Source: JAKCDU01 sp035551615
GTDB lineage: Bacteria > Actinomycetota > Acidimicrobiia > Acidimicrobiales > Palsa-688
Assembly: GCA_035551615.1 (NCBI GenBank)
Contig: DASZNC010000170.1
Span: 47,659-111,658 of the forward strand
DNA length: 64,000 nucleotides
Direction of reading: 5' to 3'
The translations under genes and the position numbers were made by a program. The number at the start of each line of letters is the position of its first letter. Position 1 is the first letter of the stretch. The notes under the pieces are model-generated. The model saw nothing but the letters and a program-made list of their open reading frames with translations, was not told the origin of the DNA and ran no database searches. This document shows positions 1 to 7,868 of this stretch, in pieces.

Positions 1-1
1 C

Positions 2-1471
2 TCCCTCCCGGTCGTCGTGCTGGGCCGGGCCGTCCAGGGGCTCGGCGGCGGCGGCCTGGTGCCGGTCACGCTGGCCATGGTGGCCGCCGGGTGGCCGCCC
101 GACGCCCGGGGCACACCCCTCGGAATCGTCGGGGCCCTGCAGGAGCTGGGCAGTGTCGTCGGGCCTCTCTACGGGGCGGCCGTCGTCGCCGTCGCGTCCT
201 GGCGGGCCATCTTCTGGATCAACATCCCGGTCGTCGTCGTGCTGGGCGCCGGCTTCGTCGTGGCCGCCGGTCGGAGGGCCCCCCGCCGCAGCGACCCCGG
301 TCGGATGGACCTGGTCGGGCCGGTCCTGGCACTCGTGGGGGGCGTCGTCCTGATGGTCGGGCTGGACGCCCCCCGGAGCCTGGCCACCAGCCCGACGTGG
401 GGGCAGTGGTACAACCCCGAACTCGGCGGTCAATGGGGCGTGTTCACCACCCCTGTGGTGCTCGTCGGTATCGGCCTCCTGGTGGCCGCGGTGGTCTGGG
501 AGGTCGCCGCACCGGCCATCGGGTTCCGGGCTGCGTGGCCGCTCGCCGGTGCCCCCGCTCTGCTCCGCCGGTCCGACCTGCCCGGGGCCGCCCTTCTGGC
601 CGGCGTACTCGCCTGCATCGTCATCACGTTCTCGACCGCCGACCCGAGCACGGAGGTGGTGGCCTCGAGCGCGCCGATCGTGGTGCCGCTGGCCGTGGCG
701 CTGGCCGCCGCCTTCTGGTGGCGCCAACGGCGGGCCGCCCACCCGCTTCTGGAGCCGGGGGCGTTCCGGGCCCGGCCGGCGTGGGGATCGATGCTCGTCA
801 ACCTGTCACTCGGGGGAGCCCTGATGTCGGCGCTGATCGACGTGCCCCTCTTCGCCCGCTCCACCATCGACCCCGCCTCGGAAACGGCCGCCGCCCTGGT
901 GCTCCTGCGTTTCCTGGTAGCCGTGCCGGTGGGAGCCGTGATCGGGGGAATGCTGTGCCGGAACCGGGCCCGGGCCGCGTTCGTGGCCGGCACCGGCATG
1001 GCCATCTCGGCGGTCGCCTTCATCGGCATGACCTCGTGGTCCGCCAACTCCCTCAACGGGGCGGCCAGCTGGATCGAACTGATCGCGTGCGGCCTGGGCT
1101 TCGGGGTGGCGGTGGCGCCGGTCAACGTGGCCGTGCTCGGCGCCGTGGCCGAGCGCCACCACGCCCTGGCCAGCGCGCTGGCGGTGGTGGCCCGCACGGT
1201 GGGCATGTTGGCCGGGCTGTCCGCGCTCACCGCCATCGCCCTGCACCGCTTCTACGGCGAGGTGGCCAAGGCCAACCCGTTGGCGCTGTGCCCGGACAAC
1301 CCGCTCCACTGCCCGGCGTCGGACGCCATCCAGAACGCCGCCATCCTGCGCGAGCTGCACACCATCTTCGGCGGTGCTGCGGTTTGTGCCGTGATCGCTT
1401 CGGTCCTGGCCTTCGGGCTCCTACGGGCCACCCGGGCGACGGTCCAGGAACCGGCGGCAGCGACCGCATAG
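2..1471 (+). CDS. MFS transporter, DHA2-like (5' truncated by window edge)
   Basis: This is probably a proton-coupled multidrug or metabolite exporter of the major facilitator superfamily in the cytoplasmic membrane. The reading frame is open from the first bases of the window, so the start and the first membrane segments lie upstream; the GTG at 17 is an internal codon. The visible part begins with GRAVQGLGGGG, a form of the MFS motif near segments 4-5 in the 14-TM DHA2 group. About nine further hydrophobic segments follow, and the protein ends at the TAG at 1469. The substrate cannot be read from the sequence. The family is clear; the exact subfamily is less so. Confidence 0.88.
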   Translation, partial: SLPVVVLGRAVQGLGGGGLVPVTLAMVAAGWPPDARGTPLGIVGALQELGSVVGPLYGAAVVAVASWRAIFWINIPVVVVLGAGFVVAAGRRAPRRSDPGRMDLVGPVLALVGGVVLMVGLDAPRSLATSPTWGQWYNPELGGQWGVFTTPVVLVGIGLLVAAVVWEVAAPAIGFRAAWPLAGAPALLRRSDLPGAALLAGVLACIVITFSTADPSTEVVASSAPIVVPLAVALAAAFWWRQRRAAHPLLEPGAFRARPAWGSMLVNLSLGGALMSALIDVPLFARSTIDPASETAAALVLLRFLVAVPVGAVIGGMLCRNRARAAFVAGTGMAISAVAFIGMTSWSANSLNGAASWIELIACGLGFGVAVAPVNVAVLGAVAERHHALASALAVVARTVGMLAGLSALTAIALHRFYGEVAKANPLALCPDNPLHCPASDAIQNAAILRELHTIFGGAAVCAVIASVLAFGLLRATRATVQEPAAATA

Positions 1472-1481
1472 CGCCCCGCAC

Positions 1482-1517
<36 letters not shown>

Positions 1518-1556
1518 ACGCATAGCGCCCGGGCTGCGGCAGGGTCGATGGTGTGG

Positions 1557-2747
1557 TCATGGCGTAGCCCCCCTCGGCTCGAACCCGAGCCGGAACGACC
1601 GGACGGCACCGGCGAATATGTTGGGCTCGATGTCGGGCAGCTCGACGACCTCCAGCGACTTGAGCTGACGGGTGAGCTGACCCAGCAGGAGGCGTAGCTG
1701 CAACCGGGCCAGGGACGAGCCGAGACAGAAGTGGGTGCCGAACCCGAAGGCCACGTGCGGGTTAGGGGACCGGCGGATGTCGAAGGTGTACGGGTCCTTG
1801 AACACCCGCTCGTCGCGGTTGGCCGACGGGTAGAGCAGGATCAGCCTCTGACCGGCGTCCACGTCGTGGCCGCCGACCGACGCCGGCGCCAGGGCGGTGC
1901 GGAAGAAGTTGTTGAGAGGGGTGACCCACCGCACCATCTCCTCCACCGCGCCCGGGATGAGATCGGGGTCGGCGCCCATCGCCTCCCAGTCCTCGGGATG
2001 ACCGGCCAGCTCGGCCAGGCCCCGGGCGATCACCGTCCGGGTCGTCTCCGCGCCACCGGAGATGAACAGGCCGGTCTCCTGGACCAGTGTTTCCGGACCG
2101 ACCGGGCAGCCGTTCAGTTCGGCGGTGGCCCAGACCGATACCAGGTCGTCGGCCGGTGCCTCCCTCCGGGCGTCGGCGATCGGTCCGATGACCTGGCTGA
2201 ACTCCATGATGGCGGCCATGAACTCGGCCATCACCGCAGGCTCGTGGGGTACCCGGTCGATGCGCATCAGCCGCTCGGACCAGCTCCTCACCGATGGGGC
2301 GTCATCGGGGCCGAAGCCGATGATGTGGGCCGCCAATCGTGAGGACAAAGGAGCGGCCAGGTCGTCGACCACGTCCATTTCGCCGCGATCGCGAACTGCA
2401 GCTATCAGTTCGGCGATGTTGGACTCGATGAACGGAATCAGGCGGCGGACGGCGCGGGGCGTGAACATACGGGAGACCAGGGACCGCTGGGCCGCGTGGT
2501 CGGGATCGTCGAGGGCGATCATGTCCCGCTCCAACCCGGGTGGCTGTACGACCGATCGGTAGCCGCCGTCGCTCGAGAACAGGTCGGCCCGCTTCTCGAC
2601 GGCGATGATCTCCTCGTGGCCGAGCACGGCCACCAGGTCGTTGGCCCGGTCCTTCCAGACCGGCCCGTCGACCCGCAGCTGCCGTAACGCCGCGTGCATG
2701 GCATCGATGTCGGCGTAGAACTGCGGGTCGAGCAGGTTCGGTGTCAT
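1557..2747 (-). CDS. Cytochrome P450
   Basis: This is a soluble haem monooxygenase of 396 residues, the usual length for bacterial P450s. It shows the I-helix oxygen-activation motif GGAETTR (231-237), the ExxR pair E270/R273, and the haem loop FGFGTHFCLG with the thiolate ligand C341. The overall pattern recalls actinobacterial CYP125/CYP142-type sterol or fatty-acid hydroxylases, but the substrate is inferred. It sits 25 bp downstream of an SCP2 sterol-carrier-like gene on the same strand, and the two are probably co-transcribed, which supports a hydrophobic lipid or steroid substrate. No ferredoxin gene is adjacent, so electrons must come from elsewhere. Confidence 0.93.
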   Translation of the reverse strand: MTPNLLDPQFYADIDAMHAALRQLRVDGPVWKDRANDLVAVLGHEEIIAVEKRADLFSSDGGYRSVVQPPGLERDMIALDDPDHAAQRSLVSRMFTPRAVRRLIPFIESNIAELIAAVRDRGEMDVVDDLAAPLSSRLAAHIIGFGPDDAPSVRSWSERLMRIDRVPHEPAVMAEFMAAIMEFSQVIGPIADARREAPADDLVSVWATAELNGCPVGPETLVQETGLFISGGAETTRTVIARGLAELAGHPEDWEAMGADPDLIPGAVEEMVRWVTPLNNFFRTALAPASVGGHDVDAGQRLILLYPSANRDERVFKDPYTFDIRRSPNPHVAFGFGTHFCLGSSLARLQLRLLLGQLTRQLKSLEVVELPDIEPNIFAGAVRSFRLGFEPRGATP

Positions 2748-2772
2748 CGGTCGAGGGTCGGCGCGCCGGACG

Positions 2773-3174
2773 TCAGTCGTCGGAGGTCAGCTCGCGCAGC
2801 TTGGTCTGCAGCGCCTGCTGGTCGGGGGTGGGGGCGGCGCCGGGGCTCATGCCGCCGCCCATGGCCATGAGCTTGGTCATGTCCCCTTCGACCTTGATCT
2901 GGCCGCTCATGAACGCCTGCATGGCCGCCGCCTGGTCACCCTTGATGAACATCGACTTGGCCACCGTGTAGGGAACGGTCAGCTTGGTCGGGCAGTCCTC
3001 GAGCAGCCCGGTGGCGAAGGCGCCGTTGGCCACGTGCAGGCTCTTGTCACCTTCGGGACCGCCGGTCACGACCATGTTGATCTGGACAGTGTCGGGCATC
3101 ATGCCCTGGCCGGCATCGGCGGCCAGCTTCTGGACTTCCTCGAGCCACTGGTCCGACAGGAACGGGTACGGCAT
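2773..3174 (-). CDS. SCP2 sterol-binding domain protein
   Basis: This small protein of 133 residues is almost entirely an SCP2 (sterol carrier protein 2) fold, a hydrophobic tunnel that binds lipids or acyl-CoA. Typical features are the segment around 58-92 (cysteine-proline turn, then a KSMFIKGD-like stretch) and the FMSGQIKVEGDMTKLM helix near the end. It is predicted to be cytosolic. The ATG at 3174 is preceded by a strong GGGAGG ribosome-binding site. It is the first gene of a unit with the P450 downstream, and it may deliver or hold the substrate for that enzyme; this role is inferred. Confidence 0.88.
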   Translation of the reverse strand: MPYPFLSDQWLEEVQKLAADAGQGMMPDTVQINMVVTGGPEGDKSLHVANGAFATGLLEDCPTKLTVPYTVAKSMFIKGDQAAAMQAFMSGQIKVEGDMTKLMAMGGGMSPGAAPTPDQQALQTKLRELTSDD

Positions 3175-3197
3175 CGGGTCAACTACCTCCCTCGGGT

Positions 3198-3216
3198 ACC
3201 GGGCCGGATGCCCGGT
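3198..3216. promoter_or_regulatory. Inverted repeat in the SCP2/P450 leader
   Basis: ACCGGGC and GCCCGGT form a perfect 7-bp inverted repeat around a 5-nt centre, 24 bp upstream of the SCP2 start. It could be an operator or a short 5' leader hairpin. The sequence does not distinguish these. Confidence 0.4.
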
Positions 3217-3290
3217 GCCAGGGACAGGATAGTAGCAAGATTATGGTGCTTGGCCCAGTATTGCTACTGTTTTCGCGTGGATGGGAGCTA

Positions 3291-3313
3291 GTTCGTCAAA
3301 CTTTCTGACGAAC
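3291..3313. promoter_or_regulatory. Operator-like inverted repeat (GTTCGTCA-N7-TGACGAAC)
   Basis: Perfect 8-bp arms with a 7-nt spacer form a 23-bp dyad typical of TetR-family binding sites. It lies about 120 bp upstream of the SCP2 start and about 60 bp downstream of the end of the CoA-transferase gene. A second palindrome, TCTAGCCGGCTAGA at 3319-3332, lies 6 bp away. No regulator gene is adjacent, so the binding protein is unknown. Confidence 0.5.
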
Positions 3314-3318
3314 ATCGC

Positions 3319-3332
3319 TCTAGCCGGCTAGA
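3319..3332. promoter_or_regulatory. Perfect 14-bp palindrome TCTAGCCGGCTAGA
   Basis: A self-complementary 14-mer lies in the AT-richer gap between the SCP2 promoter region and the CoA-transferase stop codon. It may be a second operator for the SCP2/P450 unit. It has no T-tract, so a terminator role is less likely. Confidence 0.35.
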
Positions 3333-3375
3333 ACTGATTGGCCCGGCCCCCCACCCTTCGGTGACCAGGTCGAAG

Positions 3376-4602
3376 TCATGCAGTCGACCCGGTCGGCCGT
3401 TCGTCCGGTACCGCCCCCGTTTGGCGGAGGACGCCGATCTCCGCCGCGCCCAGTCCGAGCACCTCGGTCAGGACCTCGACCGTGTGCTCACCCAGCGCCG
3501 GGCCCGGATGACGGATGGTGCCCGGTGTACCGGTGAAGCGGGGCACGACACCGGTCATCGGTATGTTCCATCCCTGGGCGGTGGTGACCCGGCGCACCAT
3601 GTCGCGGGCCAGGTACTGCGGGTCCCTCAGCATGTCGGGGGCGGTGAAGATGCGTCCGGCCGGCACACCGTGGTCGTCCAGAACGGACAGAACCTCGGCG
3701 CACGGGCGGGCCGCGGTCCACTCCGCCACCAGGCCGTCCAGGGCCTCCGAGTTCTCCCCCCGTCCACCGTGGGTCACGAATCGGGGATCGTCGGCCAGAT
3801 GGGGGCGTCCCATGGCCTGGCACAGCCGTACGAACACGCTGTCGGCGTTGGCCGCCACGACCACCTCGGCGCCGTCGGCCGTCGGGTAGACGTTCGACGG
3901 GGCGACCCCGGGCAGGACGCTGCCGGAACGGCTGCGGGTGACACCGCCCAACTCGAAGTCGGCCATGGTCGATTCCATGAGGGCGGCCACCGCCTCGTAT
4001 ATGGCGACGTCGACCTCCTGACCGCGCCCGCTTGCCCGGGCCTGCAATACGGCGGCCAGCGTGCCCATCACGCCGAACACCGACGCCAGCGCGTCACCCA
4101 GGCTGATACCGGCCCGGGCCGGCGGCCGGTCAGGGCTGCCCGTCGTGTGGCGTATCCCGCCCATGGCTTCGCCGACGCTCCCGAAGCCGGCCTGACCGGC
4201 GAGCGGTCCGGTCTGACCGAACCCGCTTATGTGGGCCATCACCAGCTTGGGGTTGTCGGCCGACAGTTCGGCATAGCCCAGGCCCCACCGTTCCAACGTG
4301 CCCGGGCGGAAGTTCTCCAACACGACATCGCAGTGGGCCGCCAGCCGCCGGGCCACACAGCGGGCGCCGTCGTGGCGGAGGTCGAGGGCGACCGATCGCT
4401 TGTTGCGGCCGATGGTGGGCCACCACAGGCTGTCGCCCCCGCGGGTCACCCCCCACCGGCGCATCGGGTCGCCGTCTCCTGGCGACTCGATCTTGATGAC
4501 GTCGGCGCCGTAATCGCCGAGCAGCTGGCCGGCGAACGGCCCGGCGATGAAACTGCCCATCTCCAGCACGCGCAGGCCATCTAGCGGCCCAGCCTGACTC
4601 AA
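3376..4602 (-). CDS. CaiB/BaiF family CoA-transferase
   Basis: This class III CoA-transferase moves CoA between carboxylic acids through an aspartyl-CoA intermediate. The 408-residue protein begins at a TTG (4602) that overlaps the TGA of the preceding gene (TTGA), with an upstream GGAGG site; this start gives the family N-terminus GPLDGLRVLE. Family motifs include GADVIKIE near the start, VLENFRPGTLERWGLGY, and ISLGDALASVFG, which should hold the catalytic Asp. A longer reading upstream exists in this frame but only mirrors the neighbouring gene. It is translationally coupled to the AhpD-like gene. The acid substrate is unknown; lipid catabolism fits the neighbours. Confidence 0.9.
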   Translation of the reverse strand: MSQAGPLDGLRVLEMGSFIAGPFAGQLLGDYGADVIKIESPGDGDPMRRWGVTRGGDSLWWPTIGRNKRSVALDLRHDGARCVARRLAAHCDVVLENFRPGTLERWGLGYAELSADNPKLVMAHISGFGQTGPLAGQAGFGSVGEAMGGIRHTTGSPDRPPARAGISLGDALASVFGVMGTLAAVLQARASGRGQEVDVAIYEAVAALMESTMADFELGGVTRSRSGSVLPGVAPSNVYPTADGAEVVVAANADSVFVRLCQAMGRPHLADDPRFVTHGGRGENSEALDGLVAEWTAARPCAEVLSVLDDHGVPAGRIFTAPDMLRDPQYLARDMVRRVTTAQGWNIPMTGVVPRFTGTPGTIRHPGPALGEHTVEVLTEVLGLGAAEIGVLRQTGAVPDERPTGSTA

Positions 4603-5258
4603 CTCTGCGTTTCCTCCGTGTCGTAGCCGATCTGGCGCCCGAGGTTCTCCGGCTGGTAATCCTCCGGCGCAGCGATCTCGACGATGGGATCGGTCCGGTT
4701 GTCGTACTCCAGGCGCAACGCCACCGAGATCACGGCGTGCATGGTGTACATCATCGTGATGTAGGTGAACTCGAGGATCTCCTCGTCGGACAGGTGCTCC
4801 TGCATCGCCTTGAACACGGCGTCGTCGACCCGCCCGAAACCCTGGACCAGGCCGTCGGTGTAGGCGAGCAGGGCCCGCTCGACCGGTGTGAACAGGTCGG
4901 AGACGCTCCACGCCTTGATGGCCTCGATCTTGTCCTCGGGGAACTTCAGGGCCCGGCACGACTTGCAGTGCTGCGAGAACACGAACTGGCTCCCGACCAG
5001 CCAACCGGCGCGGGTCTGGCCGAGCTCCCGCAGGGCCGGGGCCAGCTTCCGGTTGGGACTGGCGTAGAGGGCGAAGCCACGACAGGCGTGCTCCATCACC
5101 TCGGGCGAGTTGGCGAAGACGGTCCACCAGTCACCCGGCGTGCCGGTGGCGGTGCCCGGCTGGGCGACTGGGTCACGGTCGCCGAACAGGCGCTTGTACA
5201 TGGCCAGCACGATGGGCGCCTCAGCTTCGGCGCGCCCGATCTCCTTCAAACGAGGCAT
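4599..5258 (-). CDS. AhpD-like / carboxymuconolactone decarboxylase family protein
   Basis: This 219-residue all-helical protein belongs to the AhpD/CMD superfamily. A CxxC pair (HCKSCR, C98 and C101) sits where AhpD-type peroxidase-associated proteins carry their redox cysteines. The histidine usually four residues after the second Cys is absent, so peroxidase-partner activity is uncertain. The start is placed at the ATG at 5258 because a promoter-like pair of hexamers ends 7 bp upstream, giving a possible leaderless mRNA. A longer frame to 5294 would run through that promoter. The gene overlaps the CoA-transferase gene by 4 bp. Confidence 0.8.
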   Translation of the reverse strand: MPRLKEIGRAEAEAPIVLAMYKRLFGDRDPVAQPGTATGTPGDWWTVFANSPEVMEHACRGFALYASPNRKLAPALRELGQTRAGWLVGSQFVFSQHCKSCRALKFPEDKIEAIKAWSVSDLFTPVERALLAYTDGLVQGFGRVDDAVFKAMQEHLSDEEILEFTYITMMYTMHAVISVALRLEYDNRTDPIVEIAAPEDYQPENLGRQIGYDTEETQS

Positions 5259-5265
5259 GACAGAA

Positions 5266-5294
5266 TGTATACAACTTGCGCACGAGTCAGGCAA
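5266..5294 (-). promoter_or_regulatory. Sigma70-like promoter for a leaderless transcript
   Basis: On the minus strand, TTGCCT (-35, 5289-5294) and TATACA (-10, 5266-5271) are separated by exactly 17 bp. The ATG of the AhpD-like gene begins 7 nt after the -10 box, so transcription would start at or near the start codon. The -10 box lies inside the palindrome TGTATACA. Further palindromes GAAACGTTTC (5330-5339) and CAATATTG (5345-5352) lie upstream and may be operators. Confidence 0.5.
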
Positions 5295-5389
5295 CCGTCC
5301 CCGGTATTTCTGGGCAAATCGTTACACTGGAAACGTTTCGTGTACAATATTGATGTCGATCAAAGGGAGTTTTGGTGGCCCGGTCGGCG

Positions 5390-6316
5390 CTAGCTGGACG
5401 GTGGGCGGAACCGGGGCCCGGCCACGCCGACATGGCTCTCGACCCGGCGACCGGTGAGCGAGCAGGCCAACCGCCCGGCGTCGATCAGGCGGTCCAGGTC
5501 GAGACCGGTCGGCACCCCCATCTCCTGCAGGGCGTGGGCCAGATCCTCGAGGGCCAGGTTGCCGCTGGCTCCCGGTGCGAAGGGGCAGCCGCCCAGGCCG
5601 CCGACGCTGCCGTCCACCCGGACGGCGCCGGCCTCGATGGCACGCAGGGCGTTGGCGATGGCCAGGCCCCGGGTGTCATGCAGGTGGATGCCCACCGGCA
5701 CCCCCAACGCAGCAACCCGCTCGACAACCGGCGCCACCTCCGTCGGCACCGCAGTGCCGATGGTGTCGGCCACGCCGATGGCCCGCACGCCGGCGGCCAC
5801 CGCCTTCTCGGCCACCGCGGCGACGGCATCGGGACTGACCGGGCCGGCGAACGGGCATCCGAAGGACGTGGCCAGGGTCACCTCCACGGTGGCTTGGTGC
5901 TCGGCCGCCAGTTGCACGATCCGGCCCAAACCAGCCAGGCCGTCGGCGACCGACTGACCGGCGTTCTCCCGCTGGTGGGCCTCAGACACCGAGATGACGC
6001 CCTGGAGATGACGCATCCCGGCGGCCAACGCCCGTTGCGCACCCCGGGCGTTCAGGACCAGACCCCAGCGGGTGACCGCATCCGCCCCGCCGGCCGTGGC
6101 GCCGACCATCTGCTCGGCGTCGGCCATGGCCGGTACCCGGTCAGGGCGTACGAACGAGGTCAGCTCCAGATCGCGGATACCAGCGGCGACCAGGGCCTCG
6201 TACAGGCCCAGTTTGGCCTGGGTGCTGATCGGCGCCTCGTCCTGCAGGCCGTCGCGCAGCGTCACATCTCGCAGGAGCACGGATCGACTATCGCGGAGGC
6301 GACGGTCGTTCGCCAA
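5390..6316 (-). CDS. Hydroxymethylglutaryl-CoA lyase family protein
   Basis: This TIM-barrel enzyme of the HMGL-like/DRE family should cleave 3-hydroxy-3-methylglutaryl-CoA, or a related 3-hydroxyacyl-CoA, to acetyl-CoA and an acid. Visible motifs are LRDVTLRDGLQ at the N-terminus (metal and catalytic Arg/Asp), SFGCPF, HLHDTRG (metal-binding HxH-type strand), and the cysteine loop GGCPFAPGASGN near residue 240. Length is 308 residues from a TTG at 6316, or 296 from a GTG at 6280. The GTG lies just after the stop of the upstream glycosylase gene and may be the true start. The gene is on the same strand as, and close to, the catabolic set downstream. Confidence 0.88.
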   Translation of the reverse strand: MANDRRLRDSRSVLLRDVTLRDGLQDEAPISTQAKLGLYEALVAAGIRDLELTSFVRPDRVPAMADAEQMVGATAGGADAVTRWGLVLNARGAQRALAAGMRHLQGVISVSEAHQRENAGQSVADGLAGLGRIVQLAAEHQATVEVTLATSFGCPFAGPVSPDAVAAVAEKAVAAGVRAIGVADTIGTAVPTEVAPVVERVAALGVPVGIHLHDTRGLAIANALRAIEAGAVRVDGSVGGLGGCPFAPGASGNLALEDLAHALQEMGVPTGLDLDRLIDAGRLACSLTGRRVESHVGVAGPRFRPPSS

Positions 6317-7160
6317 CCGTTGGGAGCGAACCGGACCGTGCCCGGAGGCCGGCGGCCGGGACCGACGCGGTCGCGGCGCGGAGTTTCTGGTGACGGGGGC
6401 ACCACCACGACGATCGCCCCCCGACGGTCGCGTGCACGAGTTCGGTGCCGTCGCGCGGGCAGCGGCCGCCGGGGCGCCGGTGGGCCATCAGGTCGCCGGT
6501 GTGCGAGCCGCCCCGTTCCACCATCTCGGCCAACCCGCCGGTGAGCGAGTCGTGCAACCGCCGGAGGGCGGCCGGACCGAGCGAACCGGCCTCCTGCAGA
6601 GGCGACAGGCCGGCCCGCCAGAGGACCTCATCGGCGATCAAATTGCCGACGCCGGCGATACGGGACTGGTCGAGCAGCCGGGCCTTGAGCGGGGCGGTCG
6701 AGCCGGCCAGCGCAGCCTTCAACTCCGGCCGGGTGACGGCCAACGCGTCCGGTCCCAGCCGGGCCAGGTCCGGGTCTATATCCACCCCGCCCAACCGGCG
6801 GGGGTCGCTCATCACCATGGAGCCGCCGTCGGCGAACAGCACGGCGAAGCGGTCGTAGACGTCGGAGCTGCTGTACCAGAGGCGGTCGATGCCGGCCCGC
6901 CCGTCGACGAGCAACCGCCCGCTCATGCCGAAACGCAGGCCCAGCACCGGCTCTCCGTAGGAGAGGTCGAGCAGAAGCAGCTTGCCCCGGCGCCGGGCGG
7001 CGACGATGGACTGCCCGGGCACCGTCGACTCGAGCTCGGCCGCCGTGACCCCCCGCTTGAGGTACCACGCGTCGGGGGCCCGGACCGATGCGATGGGTCG
7101 GTGCCGGGCGGCCATCTCGGCCAACTTCCGGTACAGCTCGACCTCGATGATCTCGGGCAC
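6288..7160 (-). CDS. Fpg/Nei family DNA glycosylase / AP lyase
   Basis: This base-excision repair enzyme removes oxidised bases and nicks the strand. The protein begins MPEIIEVE, so after Met removal it keeps the catalytic N-terminal Pro and Glu. K60 in RRRGKLLLL matches the conserved lysine, and the helix-two-turn-helix GVGNLIADEVLWRAGL is clear. The C-terminal zinc finger is unusual: the two pairs read CPRD and CPRH instead of four cysteines, followed by a tail of about 35 residues rich in Ala, Arg and Ser. It is 2 bp from the UdgB gene, so two repair glycosylases sit together. Substrate choice between Fpg and Nei is unclear. Confidence 0.9.
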   Translation of the reverse strand: MPEIIEVELYRKLAEMAARHRPIASVRAPDAWYLKRGVTAAELESTVPGQSIVAARRRGKLLLLDLSYGEPVLGLRFGMSGRLLVDGRAGIDRLWYSSSDVYDRFAVLFADGGSMVMSDPRRLGGVDIDPDLARLGPDALAVTRPELKAALAGSTAPLKARLLDQSRIAGVGNLIADEVLWRAGLSPLQEAGSLGPAALRRLHDSLTGGLAEMVERGGSHTGDLMAHRRPGGRCPRDGTELVHATVGGRSSWWCPRHQKLRAATASVPAAGLRARSGSLPTVGERPSPPR

Positions 7161-7162
7161 GG

Positions 7163-7840
7163 CTACCTGAGCCCGGCCAGCTCGGCGGCCCGGACGAACA
7201 CGTCGTCGGTCATTGTTTCGGTCAGCCTGCCGGTGAAGGTGTTCTGCTGACTGGGGTGGAAGGAGCAGACGACGGTCCGTCCCTCCGGCGCGGCCACCTC
7301 CACGCCGTGGCCGAAACGGGGCCGGGGGCGGATACCGAGCAGTCGCCCGACCACGTCGTAGGCGAACTGGCCGAGCACCACCACGACCCGCACCGGCCCG
7401 ACCAGTGCCAATTCCTGCTCCAGGTAGGGCCGGCAGCGGTCCCGCTCGTCGGGATTGGGCTTGTTGGCCGGCGGGGCACAGCGGACAGCGGCGGTGACGA
7501 ACACGCCCGACAGCGTCAGCCCGTCGTCGCGGCCCACCGATACGGGCTGGTTGGCCAGGCCGACGCGGTGCATGGACGAGAACAACCAGTCCCCTGAGCG
7601 GTCACCGGTGAAGATGCGGCCGGTGCGGTTGGCGCCGTGAGCGGCCGGCGCCAGCCCCACGACCATGATCGGGGCCCGGCGGTCGCCGAAGCCGGCCACC
7701 GGGCGGCCCCAGTACTCCTGATCCTTGAAGGCCGCCCTCCTCTCGGTCGCCACCCGCTCGCGCCAGGCGACCAGGCGCGGGCAAGCCCGGCAGCTCTCTA
7801 TGTCGGCGGCCAGTGCGTCGATCGCCTGGCCGGTGTCCAT
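7163..7840 (-). CDS. udgB: Uracil-DNA glycosylase, family 5 (UdgB)
   Basis: This glycosylase of 225 residues removes uracil and other deaminated purines from DNA in GC-rich organisms. Four cysteines, C17 and C20 (SCRACPRL), C121 and C136, match the Fe-S cluster ligands of the family. Motif A reads GLAPAAHGANRTGR with no acidic activator, as is characteristic of family 5 rather than family 4. Motif B is HPSQQNTFTGR. The gene is immediately upstream of the Fpg/Nei gene on the same strand, so a repair operon is likely. Thermus UDGb and Mycobacterium UdgB are the reference members. Confidence 0.92.
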   Translation of the reverse strand: MDTGQAIDALAADIESCRACPRLVAWRERVATERRAAFKDQEYWGRPVAGFGDRRAPIMVVGLAPAAHGANRTGRIFTGDRSGDWLFSSMHRVGLANQPVSVGRDDGLTLSGVFVTAAVRCAPPANKPNPDERDRCRPYLEQELALVGPVRVVVVLGQFAYDVVGRLLGIRPRPRFGHGVEVAAPEGRTVVCSFHPSQQNTFTGRLTETMTDDVFVRAAELAGLR

Positions 7841-7868
7841 CCGTCAGACACTAGGTTGATCCGGAGCC

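Noticed and set aside
3361..4584. 407-codon plus-strand frame opposite the CoA-transferase
   Set aside because: Its antisense partner has well-conserved family motifs, while this one has none and is rich in Arg, Gly and His.
5372..6544. 390-codon plus-strand frame opposite the HMG-CoA-lyase and glycosylase genes
   Set aside because: Both minus-strand genes have clear catalytic motifs; this frame has none.
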